DNA of 64,000 bases from Streptosporangium brasiliense (GCF_030811595.1 NZ_JAUSRB010000002.1:1612001-1676000); one strand, 5' to 3'. Numbered from the stretch's first letter, positions 33,130 to 42,198 are shown. Translations and numbers: made by a program. Notes: generated by a model from the letters alone, not told the origin.

Positions 33130-33445
33130 GGTTCTCCCTGAGGGTGGGGCGGCTCCCTTTTCCTGGTGGAGGAGCCATGGCTCATTGATAAGGCGCACCG
33201 CCTGCACCGCACTTACAGTGCCTTTATCAACGCCTGATCGGCGCCTGCAAACTACTGACATGTCGGGCATGGCAGCCCCCGTATGGCGCCATGCCCGACA
33301 GCCCTCAGCATCACGTTGACGGCTCAACGCCCGATTGACGGCTAATCAACGCTTCGGTTAACGAGCGAGCGGCCATCTATGGAGTAAGCAACCAAGGATC
33401 TATCATTTGGCCATAAAACTTTCCATTGATGCGGAGATCAGAGAA
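33130..33445. promoter_or_regulatory. Structured intergenic region between secreted protein and SARP genes
   Basis: The 316-bp gap holds a perfect 12-bp inverted repeat (TGTCGGGCATGG at 33261-33272, CCATGCCCGACA at 33289-33300). It also has direct repeats TTGACGGCT at 33316-33324 and 33335-33343, and TCAACGC at 33227, 33324 and 33346; the last two are 22 bp apart, two helical turns. Direct repeats with near-11-bp phasing are the usual target of SARP proteins. Confidence 0.55.
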
Positions 33446-36400
33446 ATGGCCGTTCAGGACAGCGGAGACGGACTGCGCTTCGCCGTACTCGGCCCTGTCC
33501 AGGCGTGGCGTGGCGGCATCGAGCTCGATCTGGGCACTCCTTTGCAACGTTCCATCCTGGCGATGCTGCTGCTGCGCGAGAACCGGGCGGTCACGCCGGG
33601 CGAGGTGATCGACGCGGTCTGGGGGGAGGACGCCCCGCCACGCGCCCTCGGGGCGCTGCGCACCTACGTCTCCCGGCTGCGGGCCGTGCTGGAGCCCGGC
33701 AGGTCCCCCCGCACCCGCCCCGAGCTGCTCACCTCGGTCGGCCGGGGCTACGCGCTGCGCCTGAACGGCGGTGTCCTCGACCTGAGCCTCTTCGACCAGG
33801 GCGTCCAGGAGGCCGAGACCGCCCGCCGCGCCGGCGACCTCGCCGGGGCCGCCGAGAGCCTGCGCGCGAGCCTCGCGCTGTGCACCGGCGAGCCACTGGC
33901 CGGGGCCGTCGGCCCCTACGCCGAGCACCAGCGCGACCGGCTCGTCGAGCGCCGGATGAGCGTGCTGGAGACCCTGATGGACCTGGACCTGGAGCTGGGC
34001 CGGCACGCCGACGTCGTCTCCGAGCTGATCGCACTGACCGCCGACCACCCGCTCCGCGAGCGGCTGCGGGCCCAGCTCATGCTGGCCTACTACCGGTGCG
34101 GGCGGCAGGCCGAGGCGCTGGCGGCCTTCGCCGACACCCGCGCCGCGCTGATCGAGGAGCTCGGCATCGAGCCGGGCCCCGACCTGAGCGCCCTGCACCA
34201 ACGGATCCTCACCGGAGACCCGGGCCTCACCCCCGCCCCGGTCTCCGCCCCCGCTCCCGCCTCCGTCTCCGGCGCCGACCCGGTACGGCCCACGCCCGCC
34301 GACGCCGCCGGGCCCGTCCGGGAGGCGGAGGCCGCCGAGCCCGTGATCCCCGAGCTGCCACGCCCGGCGCAGCTCCCCGCGGCGGTGAACGATTTCACCG
34401 GCCGCCGCCAGATCGTCGCCCGGCTGTGCACCCTGCTGTCCACCCAGGGCGGGGCCGACGGGGTGCCGGTGGCCGCCATCTCCGGGATCGGAGGGGTCGG
34501 CAAGACGACGCTCGCGGTGCACGTCGCCCACACCCTGCACGACCTGTTCCCCGACGGCCAGCTCTACGCCGACCTGCGCGGATACGGTGAGGATCCGGCC
34601 GCCCCCGAGTCCGTGCTGGCGGCCTTCCTCCGCGGGCTCGGCCTGCCCGCCGACGTCATCCCGGACGGCCTGGCCGAGCGGTCGGCGCTGTTCCGCTCGA
34701 TCCTGGCCGAGCGGCGGATGCTGGTGCTGCTCGACAACGCCAGGGACGCCGCCCAGGTCAGCCACCTGCTGCCCGGCTCGACCGGTTGCGCGGCGATCGT
34801 GACCAGCCGTCACAAGCTCGCCGACCTGGCCTCGGCCCGGCTGGTCGACCTGGACGTCATGGAGCCGGACGAGGCGCTGGGCCTGTTCGGCACGGTCGCC
34901 GGCGCCGAGCGGGTGGCCGCCGAGCGCGCCGCCGCCATGGACGCCGTCGCCGCCTGCGGCTTCCTGCCGCTCGCGGTGCGGATCGTGGCGGCGCGCCTGG
35001 CCGCCCGCGCCTCCTGGACGGTCGCCTCGCTGGTGTCCCGGCTGGCCGACGAGCGCCGCCGCCTGGACGAGATGCGCGTGGGCAACCTGGCGGTGGAGGC
35101 GACCTTCGCCCTCGGTTACGGCCAGCTCGGCCCGGCGCAGGCCCGGGCGTTCCGGCTGCTCTCCCTGCCCGGCGGCCCGGACATCTCGATCGGGGCCGCC
35201 GCCGCGCTGCTCGCGCTGAGCCCGATGGACACCGAGGACATCCTGGAGTCCCTGGTGGACGCCAGCCTGCTGGAGGCCCCCGCCCCCGGCCGCTACCGCT
35301 TCCACGACCTGCTCAAGCTCTTCGCCCGCCGCACCGCGGAGCGCGCCGAGGGGGAGACCGGACCGCCGGCCGGGGCGGCGGGCGCCGCCGCCGACGGGGA
35401 GGGCGCGCCCGCGCTGCGCCGGCTGCTCGACTTCTACCTGGCCTCCGCGCGGTCGGCGCACCGGCTCGCCTACGAAGGCAGCACGGTCGCCGACCAGCTC
35501 GCGGTGGCCGGGCCGGGCCACGCGTTCGGCTCGGCCGACGAGGCCGTGGCCTGGCTGTCGGTCGAGGCGGAGTCACTGTTCGCGTCGATCGCCCAGGCGA
35601 GCGGCGCCCGGGCGGCCGAGGCCCTGCTGCCCGGCGCCGACCTGCTGCTGGCCATGGAGCCGCTGCTGGAGTCGGGCAGCCACGCCCGGGAGTTCGAGCA
35701 GCGGACCAGGGAGATGCTGGCCGTCGCCCAGCGGCTCGGCGCCACCTCCAGCGAGCTGCGCTGCCACTACGTGCTGGGCCGGGTGCTGTTCGGCGCCAAC
35801 CGGCTGGCCGAGGCCGACAGCGAGTTCCGGGCGTCGCTGGACCTGGCCGCCGGGGGCGACCGGATCGTCACCGGCGAGGCGATGAACGCGCTGGCCGTCG
35901 TGGCCGGCCGCCGGCGCCGCCACGTGGAGGCGCTGGCCTGGTTCGACTCGGCGCGCGAGGTGTTCAGGGAGGTCGGCGCGCGGGGCGGTGAGGCCCTGGC
36001 GCTCAGCTACTCCGCCCGCGACCACCTGTTCCTGGGCCAGCAGGAAGAGGCGACCGCCGCCGCCGAGCAGGGGCTGGCCGTCTTCATCGAGATGGGCTCC
36101 AGCGCGGGCACCGCCCGGGCCCGCTACCACCTGGGGATGGTCCTGTCGCGGGTCGGGCGGCTCAACGAGGCGGTCCACCATCATGCCGAGTGCCTGGCTT
36201 TCTTCCGGGCCAGCAAGCAGCGGGTGTGGGAGCAGCGGGTCTGCTCGCGGCTGGCCGAGACGTTCATCACCGCCGGCCGGTTCTCCGATGCCACCCGCCA
36301 CGCGGAGCAGGCCCTGACGGTCAGCCGCGAGATCGGCCACCCGTACGGCGAGGCGCTGTCGCTGTGGGTGCTAGGCAGGGCGCTCGCGGGGCTCGGCAGC

Positions 36401-36514
36401 ACCGCCCGCAGCCGCGACTGTCTCCAGCGCGCCCATGACATCTTCGTCAGGCTCGGCGCGCCCGAGGCCGCGGACCTGCGTGCCCTGCTCGATCGCGACC
36501 ACGTCGGCAACTGA
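33446..36514 (+). CDS. AfsR/SARP family regulator (BTAD, NB-ARC, TPR)
   Basis: A 1022-residue AfsR-type protein. An OmpR-like winged helix (about 8-100: RFAVLGPVQAWRGGIELDLG to LLTSVGRGYALRL) and a bacterial transcriptional activation domain (about 105-250) are followed by a proline/alanine linker. An NB-ARC ATPase comes next with P-loop GIGGVGKTTLAVHVA (Lys353), LVLLDNARDAAQV and FLPLAVRIVAARLA, then TPR repeats to the end. AfsR integrates kinase signals and activates secondary metabolism through a small gene. ATG 33446 has GGAG upstream; a TTG at 33407 is less likely. Confidence 0.93.
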   Translation: MAVQDSGDGLRFAVLGPVQAWRGGIELDLGTPLQRSILAMLLLRENRAVTPGEVIDAVWGEDAPPRALGALRTYVSRLRAVLEPGRSPRTRPELLTSVGRGYALRLNGGVLDLSLFDQGVQEAETARRAGDLAGAAESLRASLALCTGEPLAGAVGPYAEHQRDRLVERRMSVLETLMDLDLELGRHADVVSELIALTADHPLRERLRAQLMLAYYRCGRQAEALAAFADTRAALIEELGIEPGPDLSALHQRILTGDPGLTPAPVSAPAPASVSGADPVRPTPADAAGPVREAEAAEPVIPELPRPAQLPAAVNDFTGRRQIVARLCTLLSTQGGADGVPVAAISGIGGVGKTTLAVHVAHTLHDLFPDGQLYADLRGYGEDPAAPESVLAAFLRGLGLPADVIPDGLAERSALFRSILAERRMLVLLDNARDAAQVSHLLPGSTGCAAIVTSRHKLADLASARLVDLDVMEPDEALGLFGTVAGAERVAAERAAAMDAVAACGFLPLAVRIVAARLAARASWTVASLVSRLADERRRLDEMRVGNLAVEATFALGYGQLGPAQARAFRLLSLPGGPDISIGAAAALLALSPMDTEDILESLVDASLLEAPAPGRYRFHDLLKLFARRTAERAEGETGPPAGAAGAAADGEGAPALRRLLDFYLASARSAHRLAYEGSTVADQLAVAGPGHAFGSADEAVAWLSVEAESLFASIAQASGARAAEALLPGADLLLAMEPLLESGSHAREFEQRTREMLAVAQRLGATSSELRCHYVLGRVLFGANRLAEADSEFRASLDLAAGGDRIVTGEAMNALAVVAGRRRRHVEALAWFDSAREVFREVGARGGEALALSYSARDHLFLGQQEEATAAAEQGLAVFIEMGSSAGTARARYHLGMVLSRVGRLNEAVHHHAECLAFFRASKQRVWEQRVCSRLAETFITAGRFSDATRHAEQALTVSREIGHPYGEALSLWVLGRALAGLGSTARSRDCLQRAHDIFVRLGAPEAADLRALLDRDHVGN

Positions 36515-36827
36515 CCCGAGTCCGTCGTACAGGTCGTCGTCTAAACGCGTCATCCAGAAGTGGTTGATCACCGGGGTCCCTGTCGGTCTGAGCCTGGAGT
36601 CGGATGGATGTGGGTGCCCGGCCAGCCGTCAGGCCATCGGGTGACGCGTAGGGGGCCCGGTCATCCGGTGCGTCACCCGGTGGCCGGCCGCCTCACTTCG
36701 ACGACCGGCCGGACTCGAACACGGTCCCTTTCCCCCCGGGATCCGTGCCCACAGCCAGAGCATGTCCCCCGGCGCTCAACATTCGATCAAAAAGCGATCG
36801 GCAGGGATATCCACAGCCTGTGGACGA
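36515..36827. other. Gene-free interval with inverted repeats
   Basis: No convincing coding sequence. A perfect 9-bp inverted repeat GGGTGACGC (36639-36647) and GCGTCACCC (36670-36678) with a 22-base loop lies 125 bp after the SARP stop and could terminate it. A nearby GGCCGG...CCGGCC pair follows. The right end enters a DnaA-box-like cluster. Confidence 0.4.
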
Positions 36828-36850
36828 TCACCCTGTGGATATGTGGAAAA
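36807..36850. promoter_or_regulatory. Cluster of four DnaA-box-like 9-mers
   Basis: Within 44 bp: ATATCCACA (36807-36815), TCGTCCACA on the minus strand (36819-36827), ATATCCACA on minus (36834-36842) and TTTTCCACA on minus (36842-36850). The actinobacterial DnaA box is TTGTCCACA and the E. coli form TTATCCACA. The cluster straddles the stop codon of the methyltransferase gene. Confidence 0.45.
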
Positions 36851-38270
36851 ACCCTTCGGCGATCAGTGGGCGGAGCGCTCCGGGGGCCTTGGACCGCAGC
36901 TCATCGGGGTCCTCCCCGGTGAGCTCCGCGATCGCGGCGAGCAGCGGGTCCAGTGGATAATCACCGTCGCAGACCCCGGCGAGAGCCGCTTCCACGGTCC
37001 CCACCTGTGCACTGCGGCGCAGCCCGCCGGTCTGCCTGAGCGTGATCCTCGCCGGGTCCTCCGCGCCGGGCGGGCCGATCCGTTCCTCCAGCACGCCGTC
37101 GGCCAGCGCCAGCCGGGCGCCCAGCAGCTCCTCGTCGGACAGCCGGTGCGCCGCGGCGATCGAGCCCAGCACCCCGTCGACGTAGCCGCCGACCGGCAGC
37201 TCCACCCGCTGGCCGAACTCCTCGACCCGCACGACCGGGTCGAGGCTGCCGGAGTCGTGCACGGTGATCCAGCCGAAGCCGATCCCGGTGACGCCGAGGG
37301 ACTCGAACCAGCCGAGCCAGCCGTCGTAGAGCTCGCGGTAGCGGGGGGTGCCCTGCTCGGCGGCGTCCCGCAGCCACAGCTCCACGTATTCGGCCGGGTC
37401 CTGCACGTCCCGCTGCACCACCCAGCCGTCGCAGCCGGTCCCGGTCAGCCAGCCGCCCACCCGGTCCCGCCAGTCTTCGCCGCCGACGTGCAGCCAGTTG
37501 GCCAGCAGCTGGCAGGTGCCGCCGGGCGCGAGGAAGCGGGGGGCCAGCCGTACGAGGTCGCGGCAGAAGCCGTCGGCCGCGGAGCCGGACTCCCGGTAGG
37601 TGAACCGGCCGGCGGGGGAGATCACGAACGGCGGGTTGGAGACGATCAGGTCGAAGCGGTCGCCCTCGACGGGATCGAACAGGGAGCCGCGCCGGGCCTC
37701 CACCCCCTCGACCCCGGACAGCGCCCAGCTCAGCCGGGCCATCTCCAGGGCGCGGGGATTGACGTCGGTGGCCACGATCTCCTCGGCCCGGCCGGCCAGG
37801 TGCAGCACCTGCACCCCGCACCCGGTGCCGAGGTCGAGGGCGCGCCCCACCGGGCGGCGGGAGACCAGCTGGGCCAGGTTCGCCGAGGCCCCGCCCGCGC
37901 CGACGACGTGCTCCTCGCGCAGGGCGGGGTCGCCGGGCCTGACCTTGCGGTCGGAGACGACGTAGCCGCCCGTCTCCCAGGGCTGCAGGTGGACCGTGGA
38001 GGTGATCCGGCCCGCCTCCGCCCTCACCAGGCCGGCGGCGGCCAGGTCGGCCACCGGGAGGGCGGCGGGCGCGTCCACCGGCACGCCGAGCCACCACAGC
38101 CGGATCAGCGTGCCGAGGAGGTCTCTGTCGCGGGTGGCGCGCAGGGCGGGCACCGTCTCCTCGCGGGAGAGCGCGGTGGCGGCGACCTCGCCGAGCCGCT
38201 CGCGGACGCCGTCGATGGTGTAGCCGGCGTCGAGCAGTAGCTCCCTGAGCCGGACAGGCAGATCGTTCAC
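36828..38270 (-). CDS. Class I SAM-dependent methyltransferase, HemK/RlmG-like
   Basis: A 480-residue protein with an N-terminal winged-helix-like domain (about 1-110), a Rossmann methyltransferase core and a C-terminal extension. GRALDLGTGCGVQVLHLAG is motif I, EIVATDVNPRALEMARL the acidic loop, and DLIVSNPPFVISP the N-P-P-F motif that places it with enzymes methylating glutamine side chains or exocyclic base amines. GTG 38270 has GGAT-type purines upstream. The actual substrate is not known. Confidence 0.87.
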   Translation of the reverse strand: MNDLPVRLRELLLDAGYTIDGVRERLGEVAATALSREETVPALRATRDRDLLGTLIRLWWLGVPVDAPAALPVADLAAAGLVRAEAGRITSTVHLQPWETGGYVVSDRKVRPGDPALREEHVVGAGGASANLAQLVSRRPVGRALDLGTGCGVQVLHLAGRAEEIVATDVNPRALEMARLSWALSGVEGVEARRGSLFDPVEGDRFDLIVSNPPFVISPAGRFTYRESGSAADGFCRDLVRLAPRFLAPGGTCQLLANWLHVGGEDWRDRVGGWLTGTGCDGWVVQRDVQDPAEYVELWLRDAAEQGTPRYRELYDGWLGWFESLGVTGIGFGWITVHDSGSLDPVVRVEEFGQRVELPVGGYVDGVLGSIAAAHRLSDEELLGARLALADGVLEERIGPPGAEDPARITLRQTGGLRRSAQVGTVEAALAGVCDGDYPLDPLLAAIAELTGEDPDELRSKAPGALRPLIAEGFFHISTG

Positions 38271-38417
38271 CGGGCCATCCTCGCATCAGCGGCCTCATCA
38301 CCCCCTCGATGCACAGAGTGATCAGACTGTTACAGATTGCGTAAGCATTCTGCAAGCCGACCTCAAGCACGGAGGGGTAATTCTGTAGAGCCGCCTCATC
38401 CGCTCAAAGGATCCGTG

Positions 38418-38729
38418 ATGTTGATCCCATGCTTCGCCTGTGAGTCCCGTTTCCGCCCTGATGAGTATTTCCGCGCCTGCCACGACTACAACCGGGGGAT
38501 GGACCTGGTCGCCTGGACCTGTCCCCGCTGCGGCAACCGGGACGAGCTGCGGGTCCTGCCCGGGGAGCTGGGCTTCGGCTATCCCCGGCGCGGCAGGTTC
38601 GACGTCTGCGACCGGGTGCGCGTGCCCGGCCTGCGCCGCCGCCGCCAGGACCTGCGGCTGGACATCTCGCTGGACGAGGAGGTCTGGCGGGTCCCCACCC
38701 GGCTGCGCCGGCTGGCGGGAGCGCGCTGA
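38418..38729 (+). CDS. Small zinc-ribbon-like protein
   Basis: A 103-residue protein with two C-x-x-C pairs, CFACESRF near residue 5 and CPRCGNRDELRV near residue 33, the pattern of a zinc ribbon. The C-terminal half is arginine-rich (RVPGLRRRRQDLRLDI). No family recognised; such proteins often bind nucleic acid. ATG 38418 has AAAGG seven bases upstream. Confidence 0.7.
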   Translation: MLIPCFACESRFRPDEYFRACHDYNRGMDLVAWTCPRCGNRDELRVLPGELGFGYPRRGRFDVCDRVRVPGLRRRRQDLRLDISLDEEVWRVPTRLRRLAGAR

Positions 38730-38762
38730 GGCCGTGCCTGCCGGCGGGAGCGCGCCGAGGCC
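38714..38762. repeat. Two tandem copies of the zinc-ribbon gene 3' end
   Basis: GGCGGGAGCGCGCTGAGGCC (38714-38733, containing the TGA stop) recurs with one change at 38743-38762, where TGA has become CGA. Period 29 bp. Confidence 0.75.
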
Positions 38763-38793
38763 CCCCGGGGACGGAGCCCGCGCGGGTCCGGGG

Positions 38794-39390
38794 TCAGGCG
38801 GGCTGCTGGCGCAGGCTCTGCCAGGCCGCCTCGCACAGGCCCGCTATCTCCTCCTGGGTGGGCTGGTGGGCGCCGGCGAACCACAGGCGGCACATCTCGG
38901 TGGCGGGGCCGAGCCAGAGCACGTAGCACATGGTCGGGTGGACCGGCTGGAGCAGGCCGTCCTTCATGTGGGGGCGCCACCAGTCGGAGACCTGCTTGAA
39001 GAACGCACGGCGCGAATCCGACACCTCGGTGCCGCCCGGCTCGTCGCGCTTGGGCGGCCGTTCGCTGATCAGCAGGTGCGCCCGCTCGCGGTTCTCGCCG
39101 CACCAGGCCATGTGCAGTGCGACGATGGCCTCGATGCCCTCCTTGGCGCCCTCGTGCCGCTGCAGCTCGGCGAGGAAGACCTCCTGATACATCCGGAGGG
39201 TGTCGGCGTAGAGCACGCCGTAGACGTGTTCCTTGCTCGCGAAGTGGTGGTAAAAACTACCGACGCTGACGCCGCTCTCCTCGCGGAGGCTGGCCAGTGT
39301 GGTGGCCGAGACGCCGTCCTGGCTGAATCGGCGCAGGGCACCCTCGATGATCCGGGTGCGGCCGTCGCGTCCGCTCTTGGCACTCTTCAC
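38794..39390 (-). CDS. TetR/AcrR family transcriptional regulator
   Basis: A 198-residue regulator with helix-turn-helix RTRIIEGALRRFSQDGVSAT followed by LREESGVSVGSFYHHFASKE, and a ligand domain with SDWWRPHMKDGLLQPV and CYVLWLGPATEMCRLW. GTG start at 39390. The nearest divergent gene is the zinc-ribbon gene's convergent partner side, so no target is obvious. Effector unknown. Confidence 0.9.
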   Translation of the reverse strand: MKSAKSGRDGRTRIIEGALRRFSQDGVSATTLASLREESGVSVGSFYHHFASKEHVYGVLYADTLRMYQEVFLAELQRHEGAKEGIEAIVALHMAWCGENRERAHLLISERPPKRDEPGGTEVSDSRRAFFKQVSDWWRPHMKDGLLQPVHPTMCYVLWLGPATEMCRLWFAGAHQPTQEEIAGLCEAAWQSLRQQPA

Positions 39391-39514
39391 AAGGTCAATG
39401 GTGCGGCAACAGAACCTTGTTCCGCAAATATCGCGGGGACGCCTCAGATCGAGTCGAGCATATCGCCTCGGCTGCGACGGCCCGCCCCAGACCTGGGAGA
39501 CCGCCCCGGACGGG

Positions 39515-40033
39515 TCACAGGTCCACCGCCGCCGTCACCTGGACGGCCCCGCCGGAGGCCCGCATGGTCGCCTCCGGCCACGCTCTGCGGACCATCGACA
39601 GCACCTTGCGGTTGTCGCCGAGCACGTCCATCCCGAGCGTCCGGGCCCCGCCGACGGAGGCCCGGCGGAGCAGCCGCCGGGTGAGCCGGGAGCCGACCCC
39701 GCGCCCCTGCCACTCGTCGGCCACCACCAGGGCGATCTCGATGTCGGTCGCATCCCCCTTGAAGCTCATCGCGTGGCCGACGACGCTCTCCCCGCGTACG
39801 GCGAGCAGCGCGTCCCGTCGCTCGTCCACCGCGAGCAGCGCCCTGACCAGGCTCGCGCTCGGCCGGGTGATCCGGGTGAAGAATCGCTGCGTCTGCGTCC
39901 GCGGCGACAGTCCCGCGAGGAAGCGACGGATCCGCTCCTCGTCGTCCGCCCGGGCCGGCCGGATCTCGACGCCGTCGCCGGGTACGGCCGGCGACGGGCC
40001 GTGGTGCGCCCACGCGAGCTGAGTTCGCATCAT
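39515..40033 (-). CDS. GNAT family acetyltransferase, protein-acetyltransferase-like
   Basis: A 172-residue GNAT domain: VEIRPARADDEERIRRFLAG, LSPRTQTQRFFTRI, then VADEWQGRGVGSRLTRRLLR (acetyl-CoA loop) and LGMDVLGDNRKVLSMVRRAW. This pattern, with L-S-P-x-T/S-x-x-x-R-F, is seen in the GNAT domain of bacterial protein acetyltransferases. ATG 40033 (or 40030) is used. It is divergent from the HxlR regulator across a short gap containing a direct repeat, so co-control is possible. Confidence 0.85.
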   Translation of the reverse strand: MMRTQLAWAHHGPSPAVPGDGVEIRPARADDEERIRRFLAGLSPRTQTQRFFTRITRPSASLVRALLAVDERRDALLAVRGESVVGHAMSFKGDATDIEIALVVADEWQGRGVGSRLTRRLLRRASVGGARTLGMDVLGDNRKVLSMVRRAWPEATMRASGGAVQVTAAVDL

Positions 40034-40034
40034 G

Positions 40035-40080
40035 GACTTAGAGTCGCCCCGCCAGGCTGAGTATGTCAACTAGACTTAGA
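40035..40080. promoter_or_regulatory. Direct repeat GACTTAGA in the GNAT/HxlR gap
   Basis: GACTTAGA at 40035-40042 and 40073-40080, 38 bp apart. The first is also part of the short palindrome GACT-TAG-AGTC. It may be the HxlR operator. Confidence 0.4.
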
Positions 40081-40099
40081 TGGCGTTGGAGGTGACGCC

Positions 40100-40630
40100 A
40101 TGGCGACTTACGATGCGGACATGAGTGAGGCGGCCTCCGGTGACATGCCCCTGCGGGTGAACAACTGCTCCATCGAGCGCGCCTTGGCCATCGTCGGCGA
40201 GAAGTGGTCGTTCCTCGTGCTCAGGGAGGCGTTCAGGGGGGTCCGCCGCTTCGCCGACATGCAGGCCGCCACCGGGGCGCCCAGACAGGTGCTCAGCGCC
40301 CGGCTGACCCGGCTGGTGGATGAGGGGCTGCTGCGCAAGGTCCCCTACCGCGAGCCCGGCCAGCGCCGCCGGGACGAATACCGGCTGACCCAGATGGGGC
40401 TCGACCTCTACCCGACCATGGTCGCGCTGATGCGGTGGGGTGACCGCTATCTCGCCGACCGGGAGGGGCCGGCGGTGCTGCTGACCCACCGCGGCTGCGG
40501 GGCCCCGCTCGAACAGCACTTCCGCTGCGCCGACGGCCACGAGGTCGCCGGCCCCCGGGAGGTCACCCCGCACCCAGGGCCGGGTCTGCGCCCGCCCGCC
40601 GTAGCGCGCGCAGGCAGCGCCGGAGGCTGA
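40100..40630 (+). CDS. HxlR family transcriptional regulator
   Basis: A 176-residue MarR/HxlR winged-helix regulator. Its start, CSIERALAIVGEKWSFLVLR, carries the Cys that senses oxidants or electrophiles in HxlR-type proteins. REAFRGVRRFADMQAATGAP and QVLSARLTRLVDEGLLRKVP form the helix-turn-helix and wing. A C-terminal zinc-ribbon-like tail (HRGCGAPLEQHFRCADGHEV) is longer than usual. ATG 40100 has GGAGG seven bases upstream. The 3' end overlaps the convergent membrane gene by 68 bp. Confidence 0.9.
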   Translation: MATYDADMSEAASGDMPLRVNNCSIERALAIVGEKWSFLVLREAFRGVRRFADMQAATGAPRQVLSARLTRLVDEGLLRKVPYREPGQRRRDEYRLTQMGLDLYPTMVALMRWGDRYLADREGPAVLLTHRGCGAPLEQHFRCADGHEVAGPREVTPHPGPGLRPPAVARAGSAGG

Positions 40631-41231
40631 GCACCGAGATCAGCGCCGCGCCGCCGAGCAGCACCGCGACCGCCGTGGTCCGCACGAGCAGGTAGGTCTC
40701 CAGGGGCTGGCTGAGCAGCAGCCACAGGCTCAGCCCCGCATTGAGGAGTTGCGCGCCGCCCCACAGCACCGACTGCCCCACGAAGAAGCGGCGCATCCGC
40801 GGATGCTCCAGCAGGTGCTCGGGGAACGGGACCAGGTCGGTCGCCACCCGCTGGACCAGCGGCCGCCGCAGCCGCGCGGTGAGCAGGAAGCCCATGCTCG
40901 CGCAGAAGACACCGAGACAGGACGGCAGGAAGAACAGCGCGGGGTTCTCGGCCACCCAGGCCAGCACCATCCGGACCGTGATCGTCCCGGCGGCCAGGAT
41001 CACCGTGCCGGGCACCGGCCCGCGCCTGGCCAGCCGCCAGGCGATCCCGCCGTAGACCCAGGCCACCGCCACGGCCAGCGCGCCGTACGGGCCGAAGAAC
41101 ACCAGCCCGACGTAGAAGACGGCGACCGGGAGGATCATCCCCTCCAGCACCCGGGGTGCGGCGTGCCGCAGCAGCGCCCCGAGCCGGGGCAGCGCGACCG
41201 GGACCACGGGGGGCGACAGGAGCAGAGTCAT
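40563..41231 (-). CDS. VC0807 family membrane protein
   Basis: A 222-residue protein with five or six hydrophobic helices (MILPVAVFYVGLVFFGPYGA, VILAAGTITVRMVLAW, LFFLPSCLGVFCASMGFLLT) and the family-like segment LVPFPEHLLEHPRMRRFFVG. The VC0807 group is related to intracellular septation proteins but has no established function. ATG 41231 is chosen; the longer frame is arginine-rich leader. Confidence 0.78.
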   Translation of the reverse strand: MTLLLSPPVVPVALPRLGALLRHAAPRVLEGMILPVAVFYVGLVFFGPYGALAVAVAWVYGGIAWRLARRGPVPGTVILAAGTITVRMVLAWVAENPALFFLPSCLGVFCASMGFLLTARLRRPLVQRVATDLVPFPEHLLEHPRMRRFFVGQSVLWGGAQLLNAGLSLWLLLSQPLETYLLVRTTAVAVLLGGAALISVLSLRRCLRALRRAGADPALGAG

Positions 41232-41385
41232 CAGGCGCGGGCTCCGGAGATCATGGAACGTTCCGGGGATGGATCCACCCGACCGTACGGGATGTCCGGA
41301 GCGTCCGGAAGACTTCCCGCGACTCCGACGATCGGGCGTTCCGGGCACCCTACTACGGCGGAAGACGTGGTCGAGGGAGAGAGCG

Positions 41386-42198
41386 GTGCCCCCGGTGCCT
41401 ACTCTTGGGAGCGTGTACCGGTTCCTTCTGACTCCTCGATGGCTCGCCCTTCACGTGGTGGTCCTGCTGGTCATCCCCGCTTTCGTGTTCCTGGGGCAAT
41501 GGCAGTTCGGGCGTTACGAGGAGCGGTCCACCACCAGTCACGAGGTCACCGCCAACCTGGCGGCCGCGCCCGTGCCCGTGGACAGGCTGACCACGCCCGG
41601 CGGCACGGTGCGCGTCCAGGACAAATACCACCCTGTGACGGCGACGGGGACGTTCGACGCGGCCCACCAGCTCCTGGTCCGCCGCCGCGTCCAGGACAGC
41701 GTGGTCGGCTTCTACGTGCTCACCCCGCTGGACATCGGCAACGGCCGGGGCGTGCTGGTCAACCGGGGCTGGGTCAAGGCGGGCGCCACGGCCGACGCCC
41801 TCCCCGAGGTGCCCGCGCCGAGCACGGGTGAGGTGACTGTCACCGGCCGGATACGGCCCACCGAGACCGAGGAGTCCTCGGGCATCCAGGACCGGGCGGG
41901 CCTCCCGCCGGGCCAGGTCCTGCTGATCAACACCGAGGCGATCGGGCGGGGCCTGCCGTACAAGCTCCTGGGCGGATACGTGGAGCTGACCGAGCAGTCG
42001 CCCAAGGCAGCGGCGGCGCCGGCCCCGGTGCCCGAGCCGGACGTCGGCGCGGGCGGCGGGCTCAACCTGGCCTACGGCGTGCAGTGGTGGCTGTTCATCG
42101 GGATCGCGGTCGGCGGCTGGGCGCTGCTGATCCGCCGGGAGGCCGCCGACCTCAGGGCCGAGGAGGCCAAGAAGGCGGCCCACCCCGTCGACGCCTGA
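41386..42198 (+). CDS. SURF1 family cytochrome oxidase assembly protein
   Basis: A 270-residue protein with two membrane helices, one near the start (WLALHVVVLLVIPAFVFLGQ, ending in W-Q-F-x-R) and one near the end (WWLFIGIAVGGWALLI), enclosing an extracytoplasmic domain with GVLVNRGWVKAG and GGYVELTEQSP. SURF1 helps insert haem a into cytochrome c oxidase. GTG 41386 has GGGAG six bases upstream; a later GTG at 41413 is an alternative. Confidence 0.9.
   Translation: MPPVPTLGSVYRFLLTPRWLALHVVVLLVIPAFVFLGQWQFGRYEERSTTSHEVTANLAAAPVPVDRLTTPGGTVRVQDKYHPVTATGTFDAAHQLLVRRRVQDSVVGFYVLTPLDIGNGRGVLVNRGWVKAGATADALPEVPAPSTGEVTVTGRIRPTETEESSGIQDRAGLPPGQVLLINTEAIGRGLPYKLLGGYVELTEQSPKAAAAPAPVPEPDVGAGGGLNLAYGVQWWLFIGIAVGGWALLIRREAADLRAEEAKKAAHPVDA

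Noticed and set aside
36700..36760. tRNA-like sequence (TTCGAGTCC on the minus strand)
   Set aside because: Stem partners for the T arm and acceptor do not pair; no cloverleaf could be drawn.
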